From Bacteroidota bacterium (GTDB taxonomy: Bacteria > Bacteroidota > Bacteroidia > Sphingobacteriales > Sphingobacteriaceae), in assembly GCA_023427985.1 (NCBI GenBank), contig JAEYZM010000008.1:124001-188000 (forward strand): 64,000 bases of DNA, in the 5' to 3' direction. A program made the position numbers and the translations under genes. Position 1 is the first letter of the stretch; each line of letters starts with the position of its first letter. The notes under the pieces are model-generated. The model worked only from the letters and a program-made list of their open reading frames with translations, was not told the DNA's origin and did no database searches. Below are positions 15,119 through 24,368 of the stretch, piece by piece.

Positions 15119-17158
15119 TTATTGCAATGTCTCTTCTAACCATCTAAAAAATTCGCGCTGCCATAGCAAACTGTTTTGAGGTTTTGTTACCCAATGTCCT
15201 TCATCTGAAAAATATAAAAATCTACTTTTTATTCCTTGCAATTGAGCTGCACTAAATGCTTGTAAGCCTTCACCCAATGGTACTCTAAAATCTTTGTCGT
15301 TATGTATCACAAGTATTGGAGTATTCCAATTGTTTACAAATTTATGAGGTGAAAATTCTTCGTAAGATTTAGGCTTAGGATCATTCCAATATGGACCACC
15401 CAAATCGTGATTCACAAAAAATATTTCTTCTGTTGCACCATACATACTCTCTAAATTAAAGACCCCGCAATGTGCAATAAATGATTTAAATCTTTTTTCA
15501 TGATTGCCAGCTAACCAATAAACAGAATAACCTCCATAACTTGCACCTACGGCTGCTCTTTTGGTAACATCGACATACTCCTCATTACTTACATCATCTA
15601 TAGCTGCCAATAAATCTTTCATTGCTTGTCCGCCCCAGTCACCACTAATCTGATCGTTCCACTCTTGTCCAAAAGATGGTAAACCTCTACGGTTGGGTGC
15701 AACTACGATATATCCTTTTGCTGCCATCAATTGAAAATTCCATCGATACGAAAAGCTTTGACTGATGGTGCTTTGAGGACCACCTTGGCAATATAATAAG
15801 GTAGGATACTTTTTGTTTTTATCGAAGTCTGGTGGAAAAATCACCCAGGTTAACATTTCTTTACCATCGGTAGTTTCTACCATACGCTTTTCTACTTTCC
15901 CGAATTTGATTTTTTCCAATTCTGAATCGTTCGTTTTCGTAAGCTTATAAGTATTGCCTTTCGCCAAATCAATTCTATGAATTTCTGTAGGTGAGCTCAT
16001 ATTTACTTTAGTAGCAATGATGTCGTATTTTTTTCCATCGTATGATAAATCGATAGAGCCTAGATCACTCATGCCATTTGTGATTTTTCTCAAAGCATCT
16101 TTTTTCAAACTCAAGGTATACGAATACAATTGATGCACAGCGTCAACAGCAGAGGTAAAGTAAATCGTTTTTGAATCTTTAGACCATAATATATTATCAG
16201 CACTTTGATCGATGTCCTTCGTGATTTCTGAAATATTACCACTAGCTATTTCCATAAGCATAATTCTATTTTTATCTGCTTCAAATCCCGCACGTTCCAT
16301 ACTTAACCAAGCTATGTATTTTCCATCTGGAGAATATCTGGGTTCAACATCGTAACCGACATTTTTAACACTTATATTAGTTGTCTTTCCGGTTACTAAA
16401 TTATATATATAAATATCCGTATTAGTGCTTACTGCATATTTTGCTCCAACTTCTTTTTTGCAGGTATATGCAATATTTTTTCCATCAACACTCCATGCCA
16501 ATTGTTCCTCACCACCAAAAGGTAATGTAGGTGCATCAAATCTTTCATTTGGCATTATATCTACTGGCTTTCCAAGTTTACCGTTTTCATAAGTACAATA
16601 CATCACATGTGAATATGCACCATCTTCCCATTGATTCCAATGGCGCATCATGAGTTCGTCGTACATTAAAGCATTTGCTTTTGGTAAGTCTGGATATCTT
16701 TTCTTTAAACTCATATCTAATTCTATCTCTTGTGTGAAATAGATATGTTTCATCGTTGGAGAATAATTGAAATTATAGATACCCCCGGGAATAGTTGAAA
16801 TTTGTGTTTTTCCCGTACCATCTGGATTCATTTCCCATAATTGCGATTCACCTGATTCAGAACTTAGAAATCCAATTTTTTTACCATCGGGCCTCCATCT
16901 TGCATTTGATTCTGAAAAAGGAGTGTTGGTTAATTGCTTAGCCTCTGAACCTTTGCTCTCTATCAACCACAAATCATTATTTCCTTTATTCGCATCAACA
17001 TCGTATCGAGTTATGTTGTATACGATTAATTTACCATCAGGCGAGACTTTAGGCTCTGATACTCTTCCAAGTTTCCATAATGTTTCTGCTTCTAATTTGT
17101 CTTGAGCATATACTAAAGAACAGCCCATTGACAGCATCATTAAAAATAATTTTCTCAT
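15119..17158 (-). CDS. S9 family (prolyl oligopeptidase/DPP-IV-like) secreted peptidase
   Basis: This secreted serine peptidase cleaves short peptides, probably N-terminal dipeptides or oligopeptides. The 679-residue protein has a signal peptide (1-18). A beta-propeller of TolB/WD40-like repeats runs to about residue 400, with units such as SPDGKLIVYN, RPDGKKIGFLSS and SPDGKYIAWLS. The alpha/beta-hydrolase domain has Ser540 in GASYGG, then Asp in HNDKDFRVP and His in DEGHWV. It is the last gene of an operon with the DUF5686 gene and a 39-residue protein gene, 9 bases after the latter. Confidence 0.93.
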   Translation of the reverse strand: MRKLFLMMLSMGCSLVYAQDKLEAETLWKLGRVSEPKVSPDGKLIVYNITRYDVDANKGNNDLWLIESKGSEAKQLTNTPFSESNARWRPDGKKIGFLSSESGESQLWEMNPDGTGKTQISTIPGGIYNFNYSPTMKHIYFTQEIELDMSLKKRYPDLPKANALMYDELMMRHWNQWEDGAYSHVMYCTYENGKLGKPVDIMPNERFDAPTLPFGGEEQLAWSVDGKNIAYTCKKEVGAKYAVSTNTDIYIYNLVTGKTTNISVKNVGYDVEPRYSPDGKYIAWLSMERAGFEADKNRIMLMEIASGNISEITKDIDQSADNILWSKDSKTIYFTSAVDAVHQLYSYTLSLKKDALRKITNGMSDLGSIDLSYDGKKYDIIATKVNMSSPTEIHRIDLAKGNTYKLTKTNDSELEKIKFGKVEKRMVETTDGKEMLTWVIFPPDFDKNKKYPTLLYCQGGPQSTISQSFSYRWNFQLMAAKGYIVVAPNRRGLPSFGQEWNDQISGDWGGQAMKDLLAAIDDVSNEEYVDVTKRAAVGASYGGYSVYWLAGNHEKRFKSFIAHCGVFNLESMYGATEEIFFVNHDLGGPYWNDPKPKSYEEFSPHKFVNNWNTPILVIHNDKDFRVPLGEGLQAFSAAQLQGIKSRFLYFSDEGHWVTKPQNSLLWQREFFRWLEETLQ

Positions 17159-17167
17159 GAGATTTAT

Positions 17168-17287
17168 TTATTTACAACCTTTATAAGCGGCATAAAATAC
17201 CACCAACCATACCAATCCTTTTATTAAAAAAAACAAAAAGCCTGCTAAGCCGAATCGCTTTAACCATTTCTTTTTATTCTCATTCAT
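17168..17287 (-). CDS. 39-residue small membrane protein
   Basis: I found this gene by translating the gap between the DUF5686 and S9 peptidase genes. It has a basic start (MNENKKKWLKRFG), one hydrophobic helix of about 20 residues (LAGFLFFLIKGLVWLVVFYA) and a short tail AYKGCK. Its ATG overlaps the DUF5686 stop codon by one base (TAATG), which argues for real, coupled translation. The stop lies 9 bases before the S9 peptidase ATG. I do not recognise a named family. Codon use resembles the neighbours. Confidence 0.72.
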   Translation of the reverse strand: MNENKKKWLKRFGLAGFLFFLIKGLVWLVVFYAAYKGCK

Positions 17288-19806
17288 TAGAAGGATATGT
17301 TGAAGTTTAATTTGAATACTAAGTTATCCTTTTCAATTGGATTTTTATATGCACCATATCTATAAAATGCACCTACACCCAAACCCATATTATATACATT
17401 CGTTTTCAACACAAAAATATCCGAAATATTTAATCCACTTTCTAAATAACCTTTTTCCATAGTTTTAAAAACAATACCCTTATGTTCCGATGTATTATTC
17501 AATGAACCCCATCCAGCCGATGTATGAACAGATAATCCTGGTTTTATAAACTTCGATTGATACAGAAGTTTTCCGAAATCATGTGAATAAAAAATTGCTA
17601 GATATTCAGACGATAAGAATTCATTCATGCGCATAGTTTCGAAATAGTTCTGAGTGCTTAAACTAAAACTACCATTATAATTTGCTCTTCCATTATATGC
17701 ATATGGGTATGAAACCGCTCCATCAATATATCCAACATTCACTTGAAAATTCGATTTTCCGATGTTTCGAATGGTGAAGGATTTATTAACTTTCAAATCG
17801 TATTTCATGAATGATTTATTCCAATTATTCGACAAGCCTTCTATATATGCAATGTTCAAATAAACAATAGGATATTTCGTACCTAATGAAATTCGTTCAG
17901 ATGCTTGTTTCATAAATTGTTCTCCATAAGCCCATCGTGTTGTTAATCCAATCTCTCTAGTATTAAAAGTATTTATTCCCAATGCACCTGCATCAGAATA
18001 AGTATAGGTGTTAGTAACGGATCTTTCAAATTGAGAAACATAAATATGATGTAACAAAAACTTTTGCGATCTAAATTTTAATCTGCTTTCGAAGCCTCTT
18101 TGGAAATCCATATTCCAAACCAATAAATTCCTATACGAGTCAAACAAGCTCGGGCGCTCTCCTCTAAACTGAACCGCACCCGATTCAATAACATCGTACA
18201 TATAGGTATTAGATAGTACAATTTCCTTCTCTCTACTTAAAAACAAATCTAGCCCTGCACCATATTTAAATTTCTTGTCTTTTGTTCCATAAGCAAAATA
18301 GGTAGAAAGTGAAAACCACTTGCTTATATTTTCTGATGTACTAAGTCCTGCACCCAATCGTACTCCTTCATAATCATTAAATCCACCAAATAATCGTTTT
18401 AAGTCAAATTGAAAGTATTTGCCAATAGGGAAGTGTCCCTTAGCAATGATTGTAAAATATTTAATCTTATCGTCAATTTTTTCAGCTTTCCCAATACTAT
18501 CAATAACTCTATACGTATTCTTCTCTAAATAAGAAAGACTATCAATTCTAAAAGCATTTAATAAACTATCTGAATTTTCTTTTATCGATTTTTTATCATA
18601 ATCTAAAACTACTCCGTTGTAATTTTTCTTTTTATCGTCTACGTTAAGTTGTATGTCTTTTATGTACGTTCTTCCAACACCAAACATCATGCGGTCATTT
18701 ATTTGTATCGACTTTCCAAAATCAAGATCGGTATTCAGTTGTGTTGGAAACCATGCACCTAAAACTTTTTCATATTGTTGCTGAACCTTTATGCCGAGGT
18801 AAGAACTCTTTGCTGGTTCTGCAATTACATTTTGAATTGCAAATCCATCCGTATTAATATACAACAAGCCTTTTAGTCCATCGAAATTTTTTCCTTTAGC
18901 CGGTTTAAAACTGATAACAAAAATCGAGTCCTTATTAGAATACAAGGTATCTTCGATGTTGAAAAAATACTTACTCGTACTGCCTGGAGAAATTGGACTT
19001 AAATAATTTTTATCTAGTACTTTTAGATAGTCTTTGTAAAATGAAAAGGATTGAAACTGCGAAGCGATTAATACAAATTGCGGGTTCTTTAATCCAGAAA
19101 CTTTTAATGCAGTAATTTTTTCCTTAGTCCTCTCTGGTTTCAAATAACTTCTTTCCGTAACCGTTTCTGTTAAAAATAAGTATTGCGTATTAAATAGCGA
19201 GTCACTTGATTTTACTCTTCGTTTATTATCTTGAATTATCGAATCCCTTTTCAAGACATATTTTACCGAATCTTTTTTCTTCAATTCTTTTACTATTGCA
19301 TAGGTTTCTACTAAACTGTCGATATTCGAAACATATGTACTATCCTTTTTTCCAGTAAAGTAAAATTTATTATACGACTTGTATTTAAAGGACTCCAAAG
19401 CTTCTGGATTATTTTTATCGCGATTCCGAATAGCATTATTAATAATCCTATGTGCGGGATTTTCTCCAGCATATACATTTACCTCTTGAATTTTATTTTC
19501 TTTCTCCGACAAATAAATTAAAATTTCTTTAGAGCTCTCTACTCTTATCTCTTTTGTTTCGTATCCCACATATTGCAATCTTAAGTTCAGTGCCGATGTG
19601 TTAGCTCTAATAAAGAACTTACCGTCGATATCGGTTTGCACTCCTCTGTTTTCTCCTAAAACTAAAATAGATACGAATGCCAAACCTTTGTTTGTTTTAG
19701 CATCTAATACCTTTCCAGAATAAATATTGTTTTGTGCGATGGTTATTTTAGCAAGGAATAAAAATAGTACTATAAGTAGCTTTCTCATCAAATTAAAAAA
19801 TTTCAC
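17287..19806 (-). CDS. DUF5686 and carboxypeptidase-regulatory-like domain outer-membrane protein
   Basis: The 839-residue protein has a signal peptide (about 1-24), a carboxypeptidase D regulatory-like beta-sandwich (about 27-112, with YSGKVLDAKTNKGLAFVSI), then the DUF5686 region. This is followed by a long run of alternating aromatic/hydrophobic strands typical of a transmembrane beta-barrel, ending in LNFNISF with a terminal Phe. The architecture resembles TonB-dependent receptors without a plug domain. The role is unknown; a surface or outer-membrane function is likely. It is the first gene of a three-gene operon. Confidence 0.85.
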   Translation of the reverse strand: MKFFNLMRKLLIVLFLFLAKITIAQNNIYSGKVLDAKTNKGLAFVSILVLGENRGVQTDIDGKFFIRANTSALNLRLQYVGYETKEIRVESSKEILIYLSEKENKIQEVNVYAGENPAHRIINNAIRNRDKNNPEALESFKYKSYNKFYFTGKKDSTYVSNIDSLVETYAIVKELKKKDSVKYVLKRDSIIQDNKRRVKSSDSLFNTQYLFLTETVTERSYLKPERTKEKITALKVSGLKNPQFVLIASQFQSFSFYKDYLKVLDKNYLSPISPGSTSKYFFNIEDTLYSNKDSIFVISFKPAKGKNFDGLKGLLYINTDGFAIQNVIAEPAKSSYLGIKVQQQYEKVLGAWFPTQLNTDLDFGKSIQINDRMMFGVGRTYIKDIQLNVDDKKKNYNGVVLDYDKKSIKENSDSLLNAFRIDSLSYLEKNTYRVIDSIGKAEKIDDKIKYFTIIAKGHFPIGKYFQFDLKRLFGGFNDYEGVRLGAGLSTSENISKWFSLSTYFAYGTKDKKFKYGAGLDLFLSREKEIVLSNTYMYDVIESGAVQFRGERPSLFDSYRNLLVWNMDFQRGFESRLKFRSQKFLLHHIYVSQFERSVTNTYTYSDAGALGINTFNTREIGLTTRWAYGEQFMKQASERISLGTKYPIVYLNIAYIEGLSNNWNKSFMKYDLKVNKSFTIRNIGKSNFQVNVGYIDGAVSYPYAYNGRANYNGSFSLSTQNYFETMRMNEFLSSEYLAIFYSHDFGKLLYQSKFIKPGLSVHTSAGWGSLNNTSEHKGIVFKTMEKGYLESGLNISDIFVLKTNVYNMGLGVGAFYRYGAYKNPIEKDNLVFKLNFNISF

Positions 19807-19864
19807 AAATCAAATAAATAATATCAAATAAGTATTTTAGTACTTATAAAGTAACAGAATTTTT

Positions 19865-20416
19865 ATGAATACTACAGAAAACCCTTGGGGAATAATTGAT
19901 TCAAAAGAAATTTACGATAATCCATGGATTAATGTAAAAGAGTATAATGTGATAAACCCCAATGGAGGAAAGGGTATATATGGTAAAGTACATTTTAAAA
20001 ATATTGCGATAGGTATATTAGCAATTGATGAAAACCAAGAAACCATATTGATCGGACAATTTCGATTCCCTTTAAATGCCTATAGTTGGGAAATTCCAGA
20101 AGGTGGTGGGAAATTATCGGTCGACCCATTAGAGTCGGCAAAAAGAGAACTGCTTGAAGAAACTGGGCTAAAGGCAAATAAATGGTCGGAATTATTAGTC
20201 ATGCATTTATCCAATTCTGTAAGTGATGAAAAAGCAATTATTTATTTAGCTGAAGATTTAAAGCAGTTTGAAGCCGAGCCAGAGGAAACAGAAAAGCTTG
20301 AAATAAAAAAACTCCCTTTTGAAAAGGTATATGAAATGGTTATGAATTCAGAAATTACTGATTCAATGTCGGTAGCTGCAATTCTTAAGTATAAATTATT
20401 AAGCATTCATAAGTAA
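19865..20416 (+). CDS. NUDIX hydrolase (ADP-ribose pyrophosphatase-like)
   Basis: The 183-residue protein hydrolyses a nucleoside diphosphate linked to another group. The Nudix box runs from about residue 76 to 98, with EGGGKLSVDPLESAKRELLEE and TGL completing it. An upstream IGQFRFPLNAYSWEIPEGG resembles the ADP-ribose/ADP-glucose pyrophosphatase subgroup (QxRxP...WExPAG), so ADP-sugars are the likely substrates. It is transcribed divergently from the DUF5686 gene with only 58 bases between them. Confidence 0.9.
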   Translation: MNTTENPWGIIDSKEIYDNPWINVKEYNVINPNGGKGIYGKVHFKNIAIGILAIDENQETILIGQFRFPLNAYSWEIPEGGGKLSVDPLESAKRELLEETGLKANKWSELLVMHLSNSVSDEKAIIYLAEDLKQFEAEPEETEKLEIKKLPFEKVYEMVMNSEITDSMSVAAILKYKLLSIHK

Positions 20417-20465
20417 CAAATTTGTGAATCGTTAAAAATATAAATTCTTTACAATAGCTTTAAGT

Positions 20466-22121
20466 ATGAGAAAATTAATACTATCAATAGCCTTACTCAG
20501 CATCATGGCTAGCAATACATCGGCACAACTTATGGATGGTAAAAAATCTTTTAGCAGGAAAGATTCACTTAGGGGAACACTGTATAAAGAGAGAAGTTCA
20601 TACGATGTGAAGCATTATCTACTTGATATTAAAATCGACATCGATAAAAAGTTTATTGAAGGGAGTAATGTAATTTCATTCCATGTGTTGAATGACTTTC
20701 AAAGATTACAGTTCGATTTGTTTTCGAACATGAATGTACAGAAAGTTATATGGAATAATAAGAAGCTAAAAATAAGTAGGGAACACAATGCGGTTTTCGT
20801 AGAGTTTCCTGAAATGCTAAAAGCCAATACGAATCAAAAAATCACGATTGAATACAACGGAAATCCTATAGTGGCTAAACGTGCTCCATGGGATGGTGGA
20901 TTTGTTTTCAAAAAAGATAAGAATGGTAAAGATTGGGTGGGTGTAGCTTGTCAAGGTACAGGCGCAAGTTTATGGTGGCCAAATAAAGATCATCAAAGTG
21001 ATGAGCCCGACAGCATGAGAATTAACATTACCTGTAAATCTGGACTTCAAGAAATCTCTAATGGTAGATTATTACGCAAAACCGAGTTGAAAAATGGTAA
21101 TACTAAATGGGAATGGAATGTATCATATCCAATCAACAATTACGATGTGAGTGTTAACATAGGCGATTATGTGCTTTGGTCTGATACTTATACAAGTAAA
21201 ATAATAGACGAAACTCTAGATCTTGATTATTATGTATTGAGAGGTAACGAAGAAAAATCTAAAAAACAATTCGCGCAAGTTAAACCAATGTTGGATGTGT
21301 TTGAAAAAAGATTTAGTCCTTACCCTTTTTACAAGGATGGTTTTAAATTAGTTGAAACTCCATATTTAGGGATGGAACATCAAAGCTGTATTGCATACGG
21401 GAATGGTTATAAAAATGGATATATGGGATTCGATTTATCGGGTTCCGGTGAAGGTCTAAAATTTGACTATATCATCATTCACGAAGCCGCACATGAGTGG
21501 TGGGGAAATTCCTTAACATCCTACGATATTGCAGATATGTGGATACATGAAGGATTTGGTCAATACTCAGAATGTGTTTACCTAGAAGAATTGCATGGTA
21601 AAGAAAGTGCAATGAAATACATGTTGGGTTTAAGAAAGGGTATTGAAAATAAAGAGCCTGTTATTGGACCATACGGTGTGAACGAAGAAGGAAGTGGCGA
21701 CATGTATCCTAAGGGTTCACAGTTTCTTCACACCTTGAGATCTGTAATAAATAATGATGAGTTGTGGTGGAGTATTGTTTATGGACTTCAAAACGATTAT
21801 AGACATCAAAACATAAGTACAGAAGATGTATTAAAATATATGAACAAAAAATCAAAAATGAATTTGAATCCAATTTTTGAGCAATATTTGAAACACCCAC
21901 AAATTCCTACATTAGATTACAGTATGGTGCAAAATGGAAATAACTTAACGTTAACTTACAAGTGGAAAGTCGATGTTGCAAATTTTGACATGCCTATCGA
22001 TATTTATGTCAATGGAGAAAAAAGAAGATTATATCCAACTACGGATACTCAGAGTTTATTAATTAGTAATGCAAAAGATTCTGACATTCGTATCGATAAA
22101 GAAAATTTCTATATCAATTAA
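20466..22121 (+). CDS. M1 family zinc metallopeptidase (aminopeptidase)
   Basis: This secreted aminopeptidase of 551 residues has a signal peptide (about 1-20), an N-terminal beta domain, and the catalytic domain. The latter carries GMEHQS, the substrate-binding motif with His for the more usual Asn of GAMEN, and the zinc site HEAAHEWWGN at about residues 339-348 with the third ligand in WIHEGFGQY. It lacks the long C-terminal helical domain of large M1 enzymes, as is usual for this subgroup. It lies 49 bases after the NUDIX gene and may be cotranscribed with it. A terminator follows. Confidence 0.93.
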   Translation: MRKLILSIALLSIMASNTSAQLMDGKKSFSRKDSLRGTLYKERSSYDVKHYLLDIKIDIDKKFIEGSNVISFHVLNDFQRLQFDLFSNMNVQKVIWNNKKLKISREHNAVFVEFPEMLKANTNQKITIEYNGNPIVAKRAPWDGGFVFKKDKNGKDWVGVACQGTGASLWWPNKDHQSDEPDSMRINITCKSGLQEISNGRLLRKTELKNGNTKWEWNVSYPINNYDVSVNIGDYVLWSDTYTSKIIDETLDLDYYVLRGNEEKSKKQFAQVKPMLDVFEKRFSPYPFYKDGFKLVETPYLGMEHQSCIAYGNGYKNGYMGFDLSGSGEGLKFDYIIIHEAAHEWWGNSLTSYDIADMWIHEGFGQYSECVYLEELHGKESAMKYMLGLRKGIENKEPVIGPYGVNEEGSGDMYPKGSQFLHTLRSVINNDELWWSIVYGLQNDYRHQNISTEDVLKYMNKKSKMNLNPIFEQYLKHPQIPTLDYSMVQNGNNLTLTYKWKVDVANFDMPIDIYVNGEKRRLYPTTDTQSLLISNAKDSDIRIDKENFYIN

Positions 22122-22142
22122 AGATTCATAATAAATTAGATT

Positions 22143-22170
22143 GAAGGCATTCGTATGAATGCCTTTTTTA
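22143..22170 (+). terminator. Intrinsic terminator of the M1 peptidase gene
   Basis: Stem AGGCATTC / GAATGCCT (22145-22152 and 22157-22164) with a 4-base loop and a TTTTTT tract on the plus strand. It ends at the stop codon of the convergent helicase gene. Confidence 0.85.
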
Positions 22171-24201
22171 TGTCATTTGAAATTCCTCTTTAATTAATTT
22201 TATATGACTTAAAATTGTAGCAAGCTTAAGCTTTCTTTTTGCAGAAATTTGTTCGGGACTTAGGCCTGCTTTAAACAATCGTTTTGTTTTACTTAATGTT
22301 GTGCTAGTTTTTGATTTTTTCTTTTTAGTTATAGCGCTTGGCAATTGATGATCCCAACTCTGAATTAATGATTCTTTTAAACAATCTTTAACTAAAATCT
22401 TAGAGCTTAGAAAATGTTGAGTAATTAACTTCGATTTTATTATTTTATTTATCTTATGAAGGTTTATGTTTTGCAAAGCTAGCAAATCAGGAATTTCTTC
22501 CATCAAATCTAAATTCCTTTCGATACTTAAAATAAAATCAGCAATTCTATTATTTATACCTTTTAATTTTGGAATAAAATAGTTTTCGGATTGTTCAATT
22601 CTATCTAATAACTGATTATAGTTTTTTTGATTTATTATCTTGTGTATTTGCTCAACGAACTTGACAGAAATTTCATATTCGATTTCGATTAATTTATAAA
22701 CTTCTAAAAACCAAATTTTATAATCTAAAAAATATTTATCGTCTTTTTCTGACAAACTAATCAAATAATCGTTCCAGTATTTCATGGTATCGGATAGGTT
22801 GTATGTGTTAATTACAAACTCATTAACATATTCTGAACTTGATATTTGAAATTCATTGTTATAATTAATTTCTTTCGTGTTTTGACTTTCAAAATTTAAT
22901 ATATCATTTGAATATTTAATATTATTAAATTCGATTTTTGTGCTTAGAAATAATCCCTCTAAGGTTTTTATTCTAGATAATGCAACGTATATCTGTCCAG
23001 ATGCAAATACATTTTTTATATCTATAATAGCTTTTTCAAATGTCAAACCTTGACTTTTATGAATTGTAATCGCCCACGCTAACTTAATTGGATACTGTTT
23101 ATATGTACCAACGATTCTTTCTTCAATTTCATCATTGGAAGCATCTATTGAATATTTTATATTGCTCCATTCGTACATTTTTATTTCAACTCTAATTCCA
23201 TCTTGAGTCAATACAATAATTTTATCTTTAATAATTGAATCAATTATTCCAATTTTCCCATTGTAATATAGCTTTTCTGAACTGGAATCATTTTTCACAA
23301 ACATAATTTGTGCGCCAACTTTTAAAACAAGTTTTTTCTCTACCGGCAATAGATGTTCTGGAAAATCTCCTTTTAGCTCGGCATTAAAAATTTCCTCAGG
23401 ACTATCTATTTTCGATAGTTTTAATTTATTAATATTATCGGCATGTGCATTGTGTGTTGTAAGTGTAATTAAGTTTTCAAATTCTGATATATTAAAATTT
23501 GAAATACACCTTGAGTTTAAAACTTCTAGATCTTCTTCCCGCAAACTTGTGCTTCTTATTGAATTTAATAATGCAGTATATTCTAAATCTTTTTGTCGAT
23601 GTACTGTTTCTAATTCAAACTTTAAGAGTTTATTTTTTTGTAAGACCAATGCACTAAAAAAATATATACTTCGATAATATTTTGATAATATTTCCCACTC
23701 TTCATCTTTAACAATTGGGGGCAACTGAAGCATATCTCCACAAAGCAAAACCTGTATTCCTCCAAAAGCTTTATTGTTTTTTCGTATATATTTTAATAAA
23801 TAATCAACTGCATCTAACAAATCGGCTCGTAACATACTCACCTCATCTATGACTAATAATTCCGCTTCATTTAAAATTCTTTTTTTATCGTTCGAATAAT
23901 GAATGTTACGAGTGATTGTCGACTGTGACTCAACCTTCACATTACTTGATAATTGATAGACTCTTCTTTCGGGGATAAAGGTTGTGAATGGAATTTGAAA
24001 TTGAGAATGTATGGTAACACCACCCACATTTAATGCCGCAATTCCACTTGGAGCAACCACTAAGGTCTTTTTATGCGTATTCTTAACTATGTTTTTTATT
24101 AGTGTTGTTTTTCCCGTACCAGCTTTTCCTGTTAAGAATATATTTTGATTGGTATGATTAATAAACCTCTCCACTAATTCTTCTACCGCTTCCATAATCA
24201 T
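22168..24201 (-). CDS. Pif1-like AAA helicase with C-terminal HRDC-like and helix-turn-helix regions
   Basis: The 677-residue protein is a superfamily 1B DNA helicase. Motif I is GKAGTGKTTLI at residues 25-35. The Walker B region is LLVIDEVSMLRADLLDAVD. GGIQVLLCGDMLQLPP is motif III, and the UvrD/RecD-like C-terminal motif is AITIHKSQGLTF. After about residue 440 an extra region follows, ending in a helix-turn-helix-like segment (FKAGLSPEQISAKRKL). That pattern, with IADFILSIERN earlier, is like the HRDC/HTH_40 tails of Bacteroidota RecQ and Pif1 proteins. It is likely to act in DNA repair or G-quadruplex unwinding. It is transcribed divergently from the next gene. Confidence 0.88.
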   Translation of the reverse strand: MIMEAVEELVERFINHTNQNIFLTGKAGTGKTTLIKNIVKNTHKKTLVVAPSGIAALNVGGVTIHSQFQIPFTTFIPERRVYQLSSNVKVESQSTITRNIHYSNDKKRILNEAELLVIDEVSMLRADLLDAVDYLLKYIRKNNKAFGGIQVLLCGDMLQLPPIVKDEEWEILSKYYRSIYFFSALVLQKNKLLKFELETVHRQKDLEYTALLNSIRSTSLREEDLEVLNSRCISNFNISEFENLITLTTHNAHADNINKLKLSKIDSPEEIFNAELKGDFPEHLLPVEKKLVLKVGAQIMFVKNDSSSEKLYYNGKIGIIDSIIKDKIIVLTQDGIRVEIKMYEWSNIKYSIDASNDEIEERIVGTYKQYPIKLAWAITIHKSQGLTFEKAIIDIKNVFASGQIYVALSRIKTLEGLFLSTKIEFNNIKYSNDILNFESQNTKEINYNNEFQISSSEYVNEFVINTYNLSDTMKYWNDYLISLSEKDDKYFLDYKIWFLEVYKLIEIEYEISVKFVEQIHKIINQKNYNQLLDRIEQSENYFIPKLKGINNRIADFILSIERNLDLMEEIPDLLALQNINLHKINKIIKSKLITQHFLSSKILVKDCLKESLIQSWDHQLPSAITKKKKSKTSTTLSKTKRLFKAGLSPEQISAKRKLKLATILSHIKLIKEEFQMT

Positions 24202-24276
24202 ATAATTTTTGAAGCAAGTTAGAAAGCATTAAGGAAGTGGGCAACTGCAAGAATGCAGGTTTATTTATAATAATTA

Positions 24277-24319
24277 ATAAAATATTATATAGCCAATGTG
24301 CTGTATTATAATATTTTAT
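24277..24319. repeat. 13-bp perfect AT-only inverted repeat between divergent genes
   Basis: ATAAAATATTATA (24277-24289) and TATAATATTTTAT (24307-24319) are perfect inverted copies separated by 17 bases. They sit between the helicase gene and the T9SS protein gene. The repeat could be a hairpin or a symmetric binding site; neither is shown. Confidence 0.6.
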
Positions 24320-24368
24320 ATATTTACAATACAATTAGATCGAAATTAAACACTTAACAACAATCAGC

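Noticed and set aside
20466..22121. GMEH in place of GMEN in the M1 peptidase as a sign of an inactive enzyme
   Set aside because: The zinc site HEAAH with its third Glu is intact, and His at this place is known to me from related Bacteroidota M1 enzymes.
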